From: Gammaproteobacteria bacterium
Lineage (GTDB): Bacteria > Pseudomonadota > Gammaproteobacteria > Pseudomonadales > Oleiphilaceae
Assembly: GCA_029268325.1 (NCBI GenBank)
Contig: JAJUGC010000024.1
Location: 1-12,345 of the forward strand
Direction of reading: 5' to 3'
Length of the DNA stretch: 12,345 nt
Below are positions 1 to 6,670 of this stretch, one piece after another. The notes below the pieces were generated by a model. That model saw nothing but the letters and a program-made list of their open reading frames with translations. It made no database searches and was not told the origin of the DNA. Within the stretch, counting starts at the first letter, position 1; the number at the start of each line of letters is the position of its first letter. Both the position numbers and the translations under genes were made by a program.

Positions 1-1905
1 ATGATGGTGCACTCCGGCGCAAGCCAGGTGGCCTGGCTGATCGTGGGTGTGATTACCCTGGCGGTAATGTATCTGGCCGGCGGACACTTCTACACGGGCG
101 CCTGGAAGTCCTTCAAGGCCCACAATGCCAATATGGATACCCTGATTGCCGTCGGCACCGGCTCGGCCTGGCTCTACTCCATGCTCGTCGCCCTCTGGCC
201 GGAGGCCTTGCCACTGGCCGCACGCCATGTGTATTTCGAAGCCTCGGCCATGATCATCGGCCTGATCAACCTGGGTCAGGCCCTGGAAATCCGTGCCCGT
301 GGCCGCACCTCGGCCGCCATTCAAAGGCTGCTGGACCTGCAGGCCAAGACCGCCCGGGTGATTCGCAACGGCCAGGAAATCGACATTCCCATTGAGCGGG
401 TCTGCCAGGGAGATCAGGTACGAGTACGCCCCGGAGAAAAGATCGCCGTGGATGGCCGTGTTGTGGAAGGCCACAGCCTGATCGACGAGTCCATGCTGAC
501 CGGCGAGCCCCTTCCGGTACGCAAACAAGCCGGGGATACGATATCCGCCGGCACCCTGAACCAGACCGGCACCCTGATCTATGAAGCGGAACGGGTGGGC
601 AAGGACACGGCTCTGGCCCAAATCATCCAGCTGGTCAAACGGGCCCAGAACACCAAGCCCGCCATTGGCCGTCTGGCTGACAAGGTTTCCGCGGTGTTCG
701 TTCCCACCGTCATGATCATTGCCGTGCTGGCCGCCATGGCCTGGTACAACTTCGGCCCCGCACCCCAAGCCTCTTACATGCTGGTGGCCCTTACCACGGT
801 TCTGATTATCGCCTGCCCCTGCGCCCTGGGGCTGGCCACGCCCCTGTCGGTCATGGTCGGTGTAGGCAAGGCGGCCGAGAACGGAATCCTGATCCGCAAG
901 GGCGAGGCCCTGCAACAGTCCGGCAAGCTGGACCTGTTGGTCCTGGACAAGACCGGCACCATTACCGAGGGCAAGCCATCCGTCACGGAAATCCTGACCG
1001 TTGGCAACTGGAGCCAGGATGAAGTCCTGCGCCTCGCCGCCAGCCTGGAGCGGGGCTCGGAGCATCCCCTCGCCCATGCCATCATTACCTCAGCCCAGGA
1101 GCGGGGTCTGAACCTGACGGAGGCCCAGAACTTTGAAACTCTGTCCGGCCAGGGTGTGCGAGGACAGGTGGATGGACAGGAAATCCTGATCGGCAACCGC
1201 CGCTGGCTCAACCAACTCGGCGTTGAGACCCGCGAACTGGATGCCCAGGCGGATAGGCTCGCCAAGCGGGCCAGCTCCCCCCTGTATGTCGCGGTCAACA
1301 ATCAACTCGCCGGCATCATTGCCGTGGCGGATCCCATCAAGAGCGATTCTGCCGCCGCGATCAAGCGCCTGCATCAGCGGGGCCTGCGGATCATCATGCT
1401 CACCGGGGATGTGAAGGACACCGCCCTGGCCATCGCCCGCCAAGTCGGGGTGGATGAGGTGCACGCGGAAGTCTTGCCGGCAGACAAGGCGCGAATCGTG
1501 CGCCAGCTCATGGAGCGCGGCCACCGGGTCGGCATGGTGGGCGACGGCATCAACGATGCCCCGGCCCTGGCCCAGGCCACCGTTGGCTTTGCCATTGGCA
1601 CCGGCACCGACGTGGCCATCGAGAGTGCCGATGTGACCCTGATGCGGGGTTCTCTGCACGGCGTCGCCGATGCCATTGAAATCTCCGCCGCCACCTTGCG
1701 CAATATCAAACAAAACTTGTTTGGCGCCTTTATCTATAACGTGTTGGGCATTCCCATCGCAGCAGGCGTGCTCTATCCCATATCCGGTATGCTGCTGGAT
1801 CCGGTATTCGCCGGGGCGGCCATGTCCCTGTCCTCGGTGACAGTGGTAACCAACGCCAACCGGTTACGCCTGTTTAAAACCAGCCTGCAGAAACAGGAGG
1901 CCTGA
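1..1905 (+). CDS. copA: Cu(I)-exporting P1B-type ATPase CopA, 5'-truncated by window edge
   Basis: This inner-membrane ATPase exports Cu(I) from cytoplasm to periplasm. The visible 634 residues carry the full catalytic core, numbered from base 1: actuator TGE at 167-169, the CPC metal-binding motif of the transport helix at 272-274, phosphorylation site DKTGT with Asp316, the HP motif of the ATP-binding domain at 355-356, and hinge GDGIND at 514-519. The two remaining Cu(I)-site signatures are also present: YN at 579-580, and MSLSS at 608-612 in the last helix. Family members usually have about 750-830 residues with one or two N-terminal CxxC domains and two further helices. Those parts are missing here because the frame is open at the left edge, so the ATG at base 1 is almost certainly internal. 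It is the first gene of a tight copper operon; a cupredoxin starts 1 nt after its stop. Family identity is very secure; Cu(I) specificity is inferred from CPC, YN and MS. Confidence 0.96.
   Translation: MMVHSGASQVAWLIVGVITLAVMYLAGGHFYTGAWKSFKAHNANMDTLIAVGTGSAWLYSMLVALWPEALPLAARHVYFEASAMIIGLINLGQALEIRARGRTSAAIQRLLDLQAKTARVIRNGQEIDIPIERVCQGDQVRVRPGEKIAVDGRVVEGHSLIDESMLTGEPLPVRKQAGDTISAGTLNQTGTLIYEAERVGKDTALAQIIQLVKRAQNTKPAIGRLADKVSAVFVPTVMIIAVLAAMAWYNFGPAPQASYMLVALTTVLIIACPCALGLATPLSVMVGVGKAAENGILIRKGEALQQSGKLDLLVLDKTGTITEGKPSVTEILTVGNWSQDEVLRLAASLERGSEHPLAHAIITSAQERGLNLTEAQNFETLSGQGVRGQVDGQEILIGNRRWLNQLGVETRELDAQADRLAKRASSPLYVAVNNQLAGIIAVADPIKSDSAAAIKRLHQRGLRIIMLTGDVKDTALAIARQVGVDEVHAEVLPADKARIVRQLMERGHRVGMVGDGINDAPALAQATVGFAIGTGTDVAIESADVTLMRGSLHGVADAIEISAATLRNIKQNLFGAFIYNVLGIPIAAGVLYPISGMLLDPVFAGAAMSLSSVTVVTNANRLRLFKTSLQKQEA
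1895..1900 (+). promoter_or_regulatory. Shine-Dalgarno AGGAGG for the cupredoxin gene
   Basis: A perfect AGGAGG lies inside the last codons of copA, 6 nt before the ATG at 1907. It fixes the start of the next gene and supports translational coupling within the copper operon. Confidence 0.85.
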
Positions 1906-1906
1906 T

Positions 1907-2266
1907 ATGAGTCTGCTCATCAATCTGGCGGGCGTGGCCCTGATCGCCTTGATTATCTGGTGGTTTTGGCTGTGGCAGCCCAAGAGCCTGGCCCGTGTCC
2001 AACAGGGCGTGGTGGAAATCCTGGTAGACCAGGGCGTCTATTCACCAGCGCGGATCGAAATTCCCGCCGGGCAAGCCACCACCCTGCGTTTTGTGCGCAA
2101 GGATCCCAGCCCCTGTGCGGAGCAGGTGCTGATCGACCAGCTCGGTCTCAGTGCCGAGCTGCCAATGAACAAACCCCGGGATGTGATGGTCAAACCCAAT
2201 CAGCCCGGCCGCTATGAATTCACCTGCCAGATGCGTATGTATCGTGGCGAACTTATTGCAAAGTAA
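1907..2266 (+). CDS. membrane-anchored cupredoxin-domain protein
   Basis: This 119-aa protein has one N-terminal transmembrane helix (about residues 4-23) and then a cupredoxin-like beta domain (about 35-119), which should face the periplasm. It matches the Cupredoxin_1/EfeO-type family by two signatures: DPSPC with Cys70, and the C-terminal cluster FTCQMRMYRG, which supplies Cys107, Met109 and Met111 as likely metal ligands. The start is set by the AGGAGG ending 6 nt upstream and lies 1 nt after the copA stop, so the two genes are almost certainly co-transcribed. Small cupredoxin-like proteins are known beside CopA ATPases. A role in accepting or binding copper delivered by CopA is inferred from this context. 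Electron transfer is less likely, because the classical His-Cys-His-Met set of blue copper proteins is not evident. Confidence 0.85.
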   Translation: MSLLINLAGVALIALIIWWFWLWQPKSLARVQQGVVEILVDQGVYSPARIEIPAGQATTLRFVRKDPSPCAEQVLIDQLGLSAELPMNKPRDVMVKPNQPGRYEFTCQMRMYRGELIAK

Positions 2267-2302
2267 TCCTTCTTCCATCCGTTATATCCAGGAGCGCGTT
2301 CC

Positions 2303-2782
2303 ATGAAGCCCAAACTAGTCCGAACCTTGGCCCTTTCCACCCTGATCGTTGTAGGCGCTGGAGCAGCCTATACGTTCAACCCCCTGACCACACCCCAGGT
2401 GCAGGCTCAGGAAGTCACCGTCTATAAATCCCCAACTTGCGGCTGTTGCACGGACTGGATCAAGCACTTGGAAGATAATGGCTTTAAGGTGGTGGCCAAG
2501 GACACCGGAAATATGCATCAGATCAAGCAGCAGGCGGGCCTGCAGCCCGGGCTGGGCTCTTGCCATACGGCCTTTGTGGACGGTTATGTCATTGAAGGCC
2601 ATGTGCCCGCCAGCGATATCCACCGCCTGCTGAAGGAAAGGCCCGCTGCCCGCGGCCTGGCGGTTCCCGGCATGCCCATTGGCTCACCTGGCATGGAAGT
2701 AGCGGGCCGCCCCAATGATCCTTATGATGTAATCCTGTTTCGGGAAAACGGGCAGAATGAGCGCTTCAGCCACCATAACTGA
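2303..2782 (+). CDS. DUF411 metal-binding periplasmic protein
   Basis: This 159-aa exported protein belongs to the DUF411 family, which is commonly found in copper or other metal resistance clusters. A Sec signal peptide is visible: Lys/Arg near the N-terminus, a hydrophobic stretch at 8-23, and a likely cleavage after VQA at 33-35. The mature part begins with a thioredoxin-like strand leading to the cluster SPTCGCCTDW (Cys46, Cys48, Cys49). It continues with GSCHTAFVDGY (Cys87, His88) and EGHVPA (His100), the usual DUF411 signatures and plausible copper ligands. An AGGAG 8 nt upstream supports the ATG. It follows the cupredoxin gene by 36 nt and is probably the last gene of the copper operon. 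The biochemical role of the family is poorly defined; metal binding or chaperoning in the periplasm is inferred. Family assignment is strong. Confidence 0.9.
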   Translation: MKPKLVRTLALSTLIVVGAGAAYTFNPLTTPQVQAQEVTVYKSPTCGCCTDWIKHLEDNGFKVVAKDTGNMHQIKQQAGLQPGLGSCHTAFVDGYVIEGHVPASDIHRLLKERPAARGLAVPGMPIGSPGMEVAGRPNDPYDVILFRENGQNERFSHHN

Positions 2783-2791
2783 TGATAAAAA

Positions 2792-2820
2792 GGGACCTCA
2801 CCCATCCGGTGCAGGCTCCC
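2792..2820. terminator. hairpin between copper operon and asmA-like gene
   Basis: Ten bases after the DUF411 stop, an 11-bp stem with two single-base bulges can form: GGGA, CCT and CACC pair with GGTG, AGG and TCCC around a 5-nt loop. The + strand has no U-tract after it. An A5 tract (2787-2791) precedes it, so read on the minus strand the hairpin is followed by TTTTT. It probably marks the operon boundary, but efficient + strand termination is not assured. Confidence 0.45.
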
Positions 2821-2846
2821 CACACGCATAAGGAACTTGGATTGCT

Positions 2847-5210
2847 ATGAGCAGGGGTATCAAGATTGCCGCCGGCATTGTGCTGGGGATTGTCGGTTTA
2901 GTCGTGATTGCCGCCATCCTGGCGGTGCTCTTTGTGGACCTCAACCGTTTCAAGCCGCAGATTGAACAGGCGGTACAGGAACAGACCGGCCGCACACTGC
3001 AAATCGAGGGCGATATTGGCTGGTCGCTGTATCCGGTCCTGGGCATCGAGCTTGGGCAAACGACGCTGAGCAACGCGCCGGGCTTTGGCGAGCAGCCCAT
3101 GGCCTCCATCCAGCAAGTCTCGGTGGGCGTGTCCTTGCTGCCCCTGCTCGGCGGTAACCTCAACATTTCCGAGCTGGTACTGCAGCGCCCCCAGATCATG
3201 CTCGCCCGCAAAGCCGACGGCACCACCAACTGGGACGACCTGATCCAGAAGCAGCAGGAAGCCCAGCCCCAGGAAGAGCCTCAGCCGGAACAACAGGACA
3301 GCACCGGCCAGCCCCTGCAGATTGCCATTGAAGGCGTCAGCCTGACCGATGCGGACATTCTCTGGCGCGACGAGATGAACGACCAGCAGGTCCGTATCGC
3401 GCCCTTGACCCTGTCCACCGGCCCGATCCAGCCCGGTACCCCGACCGACCTGGAGCTGGTGCTGGCCGTTGCCAACGAAAATCCACAGGTCAATGCCAAT
3501 CTCCGCCTGACCACCCGTGTGACCAGTGCCGAAGATTTAGCCTGGGTCGAGTGGCAGGATCTCGCCCTGCAGTTGAAAGCCCAAGGGGCGGCAATTCCCG
3601 CCAAACAGGCCACCCTGACCTTTAACAGTAGCGGCCGCATTCACCTGCAAGACCAGACCCTGGATATGCAGCGTTCCATTTTGGCATTTGAGGTGCCGGA
3701 ACTGGAGCAGACCATGCATGCCAAAGGCCAGCTTAGCCTGAGCGTACAGGGCAACCTGGAAGCGCAAACCTTCAGCAGCGAAGACCTGGCCTTCCAGGCC
3801 CTGGTCACCGGCCCTGAGCTGCCGGGCGGCCAGGCCAACCTGGATCTGACCACGCCGTTCTCGGTGGATCTCAACCAGCAAACCCTGAGCCTTCCCGCCA
3901 TTGCCGCTTCAGCCCTGGGCCTTAAGCTCAACGCCAAAGTGGAAGGCAGCCAGATTGTGGACAACCCGCAACTCAAGGGTGAGCTCCAGCTCGCCCAATT
4001 TGCGCCCCGGGTGCTGATGGAACGCCTGAATATCGAACTGCCGCCCATGAACGGACCCAATGCCCTGGAGAAAGCGGCGTTTTCCACCCAGTTCAACGCC
4101 ACCACCAGCACGGCCAACCTGTCCCAGCTCAAGATTCTGTTTGACGACAGCAACCTCAACGGCAACGCCCAGGTGAAGCTGGGCGACAAAACCGATGCCC
4201 AGTTCGAGCTGGTCATGGATCAGATCGTGGTGGACCGCTATCTGCCACCGCCGACAGAAGATGACGACGCCACCCCGGCGCCAGCGGACTCCGGCGCCAG
4301 CGAGCAAGCGCCTGGCACCACCGCGTCCTCTGCCGAGCAGCCGGCATCCGATCCCTTTGCCTGGATGGAGACGATCAATCTCAACGGCAGCATCAAGATC
4401 GGCAAGGTTCTGGTAAAAGACACGCCCCTGACCGATGTGGTGGCCAATATTCGGGTTCAGGATCAGGTGCTGACCCTTGACCCGGCCCTGACCGCCTTCG
4501 GCGGCCGCCAAACGGCCCAGGTACAGGTGGACGCCCGCGGCGACACACCCAAAACCCAGGTGAAAACCGGCCTCCGGCTGGGACAGGTGGAAAGCATGCT
4601 GCGCACCATCATGAATCAACCGCCCCTGGAAGGCAGCGGCAGCCTGGATCTGGCCCTCAGCCTGGAAGGCCTGACCCTGCCGGAAATCCAGAAGAGCCTG
4701 CAAGGGGGCGGTGAGCTCAGGATTACCGATGGCGCCTTTAATGGCGTCGATATCCTGGAATCCATCCGCAGCAGCGTGGCTTCGCTGCGGGGTAAAGAGG
4801 TGAAGGCCAGCCAAAAAGAAACCGAACTGAAGAACTTCATCTCCAGGTTTTCCATCGAAGGCGGCGCCTTGCAATGGAACCAGTTGGACGCCGAAGCCGG
4901 TGACGTGAAACTCAACGCCGAAGGCGGCCTGAACCTGTTCAGCCAGGAGCTGGATACCATCCTGAACGTGCAGGTACCGGAAGCCCTGAAGGACAAGAAT
5001 GATTTTCTGTCCGAGCTGGCCGGCCAAACCATTCCGGTACAACTGGGTGGTACCCTCACCTCGCCGAAAATCGGCCTGGACCTGCAAAACGTGATCCGCT
5101 CCCAGATCGAACAGAAAATCGACTCCAAGGTGGATGAGAAAAAGCAGGAGCTACAGCAAAAGCTCGATGACAAAGTGCAAAAAGGCCTGCAACAGCTGTT
5201 CAAGCGTTAA
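2847..5210 (+). CDS. AsmA family protein
   Basis: This 787-aa protein has one N-terminal transmembrane helix (about 5-28) and a large periplasmic part. The beginning is typical of AsmA: the helix runs into VDLNRFKPQIEQ, followed by a predicted beta-rich domain with the GDIGWSLYP and LGNAP-like patterns. AsmA-like proteins are inner-membrane-anchored, beta-rich bridge-like proteins tied to outer-membrane biogenesis and phospholipid transport. It is longer than E. coli AsmA (about 620 aa), partly through two polar linkers: a Gln/Glu/Pro-rich one near 132-150 and an Asp/Pro/Ala-rich one near 467-505. The C-terminus (about 745-787) is a Lys/Asp/Gln-rich amphipathic helix, likely coiled coil. The AAGGA at 2830-2834 sits rather far (12 nt) from the ATG. 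A lipoprotein gene follows after 13 nt, suggesting co-transcription. The assignment to AsmA itself rather than a paralogue such as YhjG is not certain. Confidence 0.9.
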   Translation: MSRGIKIAAGIVLGIVGLVVIAAILAVLFVDLNRFKPQIEQAVQEQTGRTLQIEGDIGWSLYPVLGIELGQTTLSNAPGFGEQPMASIQQVSVGVSLLPLLGGNLNISELVLQRPQIMLARKADGTTNWDDLIQKQQEAQPQEEPQPEQQDSTGQPLQIAIEGVSLTDADILWRDEMNDQQVRIAPLTLSTGPIQPGTPTDLELVLAVANENPQVNANLRLTTRVTSAEDLAWVEWQDLALQLKAQGAAIPAKQATLTFNSSGRIHLQDQTLDMQRSILAFEVPELEQTMHAKGQLSLSVQGNLEAQTFSSEDLAFQALVTGPELPGGQANLDLTTPFSVDLNQQTLSLPAIAASALGLKLNAKVEGSQIVDNPQLKGELQLAQFAPRVLMERLNIELPPMNGPNALEKAAFSTQFNATTSTANLSQLKILFDDSNLNGNAQVKLGDKTDAQFELVMDQIVVDRYLPPPTEDDDATPAPADSGASEQAPGTTASSAEQPASDPFAWMETINLNGSIKIGKVLVKDTPLTDVVANIRVQDQVLTLDPALTAFGGRQTAQVQVDARGDTPKTQVKTGLRLGQVESMLRTIMNQPPLEGSGSLDLALSLEGLTLPEIQKSLQGGGELRITDGAFNGVDILESIRSSVASLRGKEVKASQKETELKNFISRFSIEGGALQWNQLDAEAGDVKLNAEGGLNLFSQELDTILNVQVPEALKDKNDFLSELAGQTIPVQLGGTLTSPKIGLDLQNVIRSQIEQKIDSKVDEKKQELQQKLDDKVQKGLQQLFKR

Positions 5211-5223
5211 CAGGGCCTGAGCA

Positions 5224-5748
5224 ATGAGCAAACGACGGATGTCCGCTCCCAGGTGGCTGGGCCCGATCCTGGGCCTGGCCTTGATCTCCGGCTGCACCTC
5301 CGCGCCGGAGATCAACCACGCCGTGGATCGCCTGAAACCCCTCACCGCAGAGGAAATGCGCACCCGGCGCGACCTGCTGGTCGGCACCTGGTATGGCGAG
5401 GCCCTGACCAACGAAGGCCAGACCCGCCGCTGGATCCGCCAGCACCAAGCCGACGGTACCTACCAGCTAACCGTTCGGGATTACAGCCTCGACGGCAGCT
5501 ATCTCCAGCAGGTGGAAGTGGGCCAGTGGGGGATTTCCGGTCCGGTGTATTTCACCATCATGAAAGGCTGGCAGGACGGCCCTCGCTTCAAGCCCGCCAA
5601 CCTCACCAACCCTTATTACTACGATGCCTACGAGATCCTCAGCCTATCGCCGGAGCGCTGGGTTTACCGGCACCTGGAATCCCAGGCGCGCTTTGTGGTG
5701 CGTCGGGTGGAGGATGACTTCACCCTGCCGGGCCGCAAGGCTCAATAG
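5224..5748 (+). CDS. putative outer-membrane lipoprotein, function unknown
   Basis: I do not recognise the family of this 174-aa protein. It begins with a basic N-terminus (KRR), a hydrophobic segment at about 12-22 and a lipobox ISGC ending at Cys24, so it should be a lipoprotein. The residue after Cys is Thr, not Asp, which favours outer-membrane sorting by the +2 rule. The mature part is compact, Trp/Tyr-rich and probably beta-rich, with GTWYGEA near residue 57 and a run of Tyr around NPYYYDAYE. This is reminiscent of small lipocalin- or DUF-type folds, but no claim can be made. It lies 13 nt after the asmA-like stop with little Shine-Dalgarno signal, so it may be translationally linked to it. 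An internal ATG at codon 6 is an alternative start and would keep the lipobox. Being a real gene is well supported; function is unknown. Confidence 0.75.
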   Translation: MSKRRMSAPRWLGPILGLALISGCTSAPEINHAVDRLKPLTAEEMRTRRDLLVGTWYGEALTNEGQTRRWIRQHQADGTYQLTVRDYSLDGSYLQQVEVGQWGISGPVYFTIMKGWQDGPRFKPANLTNPYYYDAYEILSLSPERWVYRHLESQARFVVRRVEDDFTLPGRKAQ

Positions 5749-5790
5749 CGGGCGGAAGATCAACCAGCCGCGCCAAAAACCCGCACTCAT

Positions 5791-5803
5791 GATCCCCAGG
5801 ATC
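5791..5803. terminator. small hairpin in a convergent gap
   Basis: A 5-bp inverted repeat, GATCC and GGATC around CCA, sits in the 75-nt gap between the convergent lipoprotein and NlpC/P60 genes and is followed by GTTT on the + strand. The stem is short and has no real U-tract, so this is only a weak terminator candidate. Confidence 0.22.
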
Positions 5804-5823
5804 GTTTAGGCCGGGCTATCCGT

Positions 5824-6408
5824 TTAATCGCTCCGTGCCACGGCCATCATCGCCCCTGGTACCCGTACCGCCTTCCAATAACGCTTGGCCCAGTAGGCAT
5901 TGTCCAGGCTGGAAAGGGTCACGCCCTTTTGGAAGGACACATGCATGAACTTGCGGTCTTCCAGGTAGATCCCTACATGGCGGGTGTGGCGGTCAATCTG
6001 GAAAAACACTAAGTCACCCGGCTGCAACTCGGATTTCTCGACAACCCGCCCAATGCGGGACTGGTAGCGGGTATCCCTGGGCAACTCGATCCCCAGCCGA
6101 TCACGGAAGGTCAGATACACAAAGGCAGAGCAATCCAGCCCCTTCCGGCTCATTCCCCCAAACTGGTAGGGCACGGAACGCCACTCCTTAAGCTGCCCAT
6201 ACAACAACCCTTTCATTTCGGCCTGCAGCAGCCAGCTTCGATCCACCGCTTCACTGGAAGAGGGTTCCAGCCCCGCTGCCTGGGCCTCTGAAGACGCCAG
6301 CGTTGGACGTGCCGTCGACACCGTCCAATCCGGTAGGCGCTGGGGAGCCTGACAGCCGGCGAGCACCAGGAGCGTCAGCAACCAGGACGAGGTTGGAAAA
6401 ATCCGCAT
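5824..6408 (-). CDS. NlpC/P60 family lipoprotein (putative peptidoglycan endopeptidase)
   Basis: This 194-aa lipoprotein probably cleaves peptidoglycan stem peptides or cross-links in the periplasm. The N-terminus has a hydrophobic stretch at 9-17 and the lipobox LAGC ending at Cys19; the next residue, Gln20, is compatible with the outer membrane. After a spacer of about 45 residues comes an NlpC/P60 (C40) domain at about 65-185. The catalytic set is complete: Cys93 in GLDCSAFV, His144 in TRHVGIYL and polar residue His156 in FMHVS. YQFGGMSRKG before the Cys and LQPGDLVFF match the MepS/NlpC group. The usual DCSGF reads DCSAF here, a conservative change. Length is close to E. coli MepS (188 aa) and NlpC (154 aa). 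It is a single minus-strand gene, convergent with the lipoprotein gene and divergent from the RNase II gene. No clear Shine-Dalgarno sequence is seen. MepS- or NlpC-equivalence is not resolved. Confidence 0.9.
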   Translation of the reverse strand: MRIFPTSSWLLTLLVLAGCQAPQRLPDWTVSTARPTLASSEAQAAGLEPSSSEAVDRSWLLQAEMKGLLYGQLKEWRSVPYQFGGMSRKGLDCSAFVYLTFRDRLGIELPRDTRYQSRIGRVVEKSELQPGDLVFFQIDRHTRHVGIYLEDRKFMHVSFQKGVTLSSLDNAYWAKRYWKAVRVPGAMMAVARSD

Positions 6409-6443
6409 GAATATTGAGAAGCCGCTTTGTTGTTGGAGAGGCG

Positions 6444-6472
6444 ATTTTAGGATAAAAAATCACCAAACCCAA
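6444..6472 (-). promoter_or_regulatory. candidate sigma70 promoter for the NlpC/P60 gene
   Basis: On the minus strand TTGGGT (6472-6467) and TAAAAT (6449-6444) are separated by 17 nt, giving a leader of about 30 nt before the ATG at 6408. The -10 box matches 5 of 6 and the -35 box 3 of 6. A near-palindrome (GGCGATTTT at 6440-6448 with AAAATCACC at 6456-6464, one mismatch) overlaps the -10 and spacer and could be an operator. Confidence 0.45.
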
Positions 6473-6619
6473 ACTCCGACCGCTCGCACCACGCGAAACT
6501 CTGCCCGCCTATCAGCCCGTTCAATTGACTCCACCAAAGAAACCTTTGAAAACAATCCATTAAAGCCCCCTTTTTCACGCTTTTCCGATTCTCGGCTTTT
6601 GTCCCCCGGCTTTGGTGGG

Positions 6620-6625
6620 TACAAT
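6620..6625 (+). promoter_or_regulatory. candidate -10 box for the RNase II gene
   Basis: TACAAT matches the -10 consensus in 5 of 6 positions and sits about 45 nt before the ATG at 6671. The -35 is weak: TTGTCC at 6599-6604 has a short 15-nt spacer. The rest of the 262-nt gap (6409-6670) holds the divergent NlpC promoter and T-rich sequence; I see no gene in it. Confidence 0.35.
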
Positions 6626-6670
6626 GTTGAACCTTAAACCTCCCACTGGCCCACCTCCAGCGCAGAATTC

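Noticed and set aside
1..3. ATG at base 1 as the start of copA
   Set aside because: The first residues already match the second helix and following region of CopA; the metal-binding domain and first helix are missing, so the gene runs in from the left.
1090..1713. Minus-strand frames opposite copA
   Set aside because: Shadow frames over conserved ATPase motifs; no domain and no start signal.
3909..5087. 392-codon minus-strand frame opposite the asmA-like gene
   Set aside because: It lies wholly antisense to a well-supported gene, shows no domain, and its Gly/Gln/His/Leu-rich composition is typical of a shadow frame in G+C-rich DNA.
6407..6637. 76-codon plus-strand frame in the NlpC/RNase II divergent gap
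   Set aside because: Low-complexity Thr/Arg/Ser translation overlapping both promoter regions, with no Shine-Dalgarno sequence.
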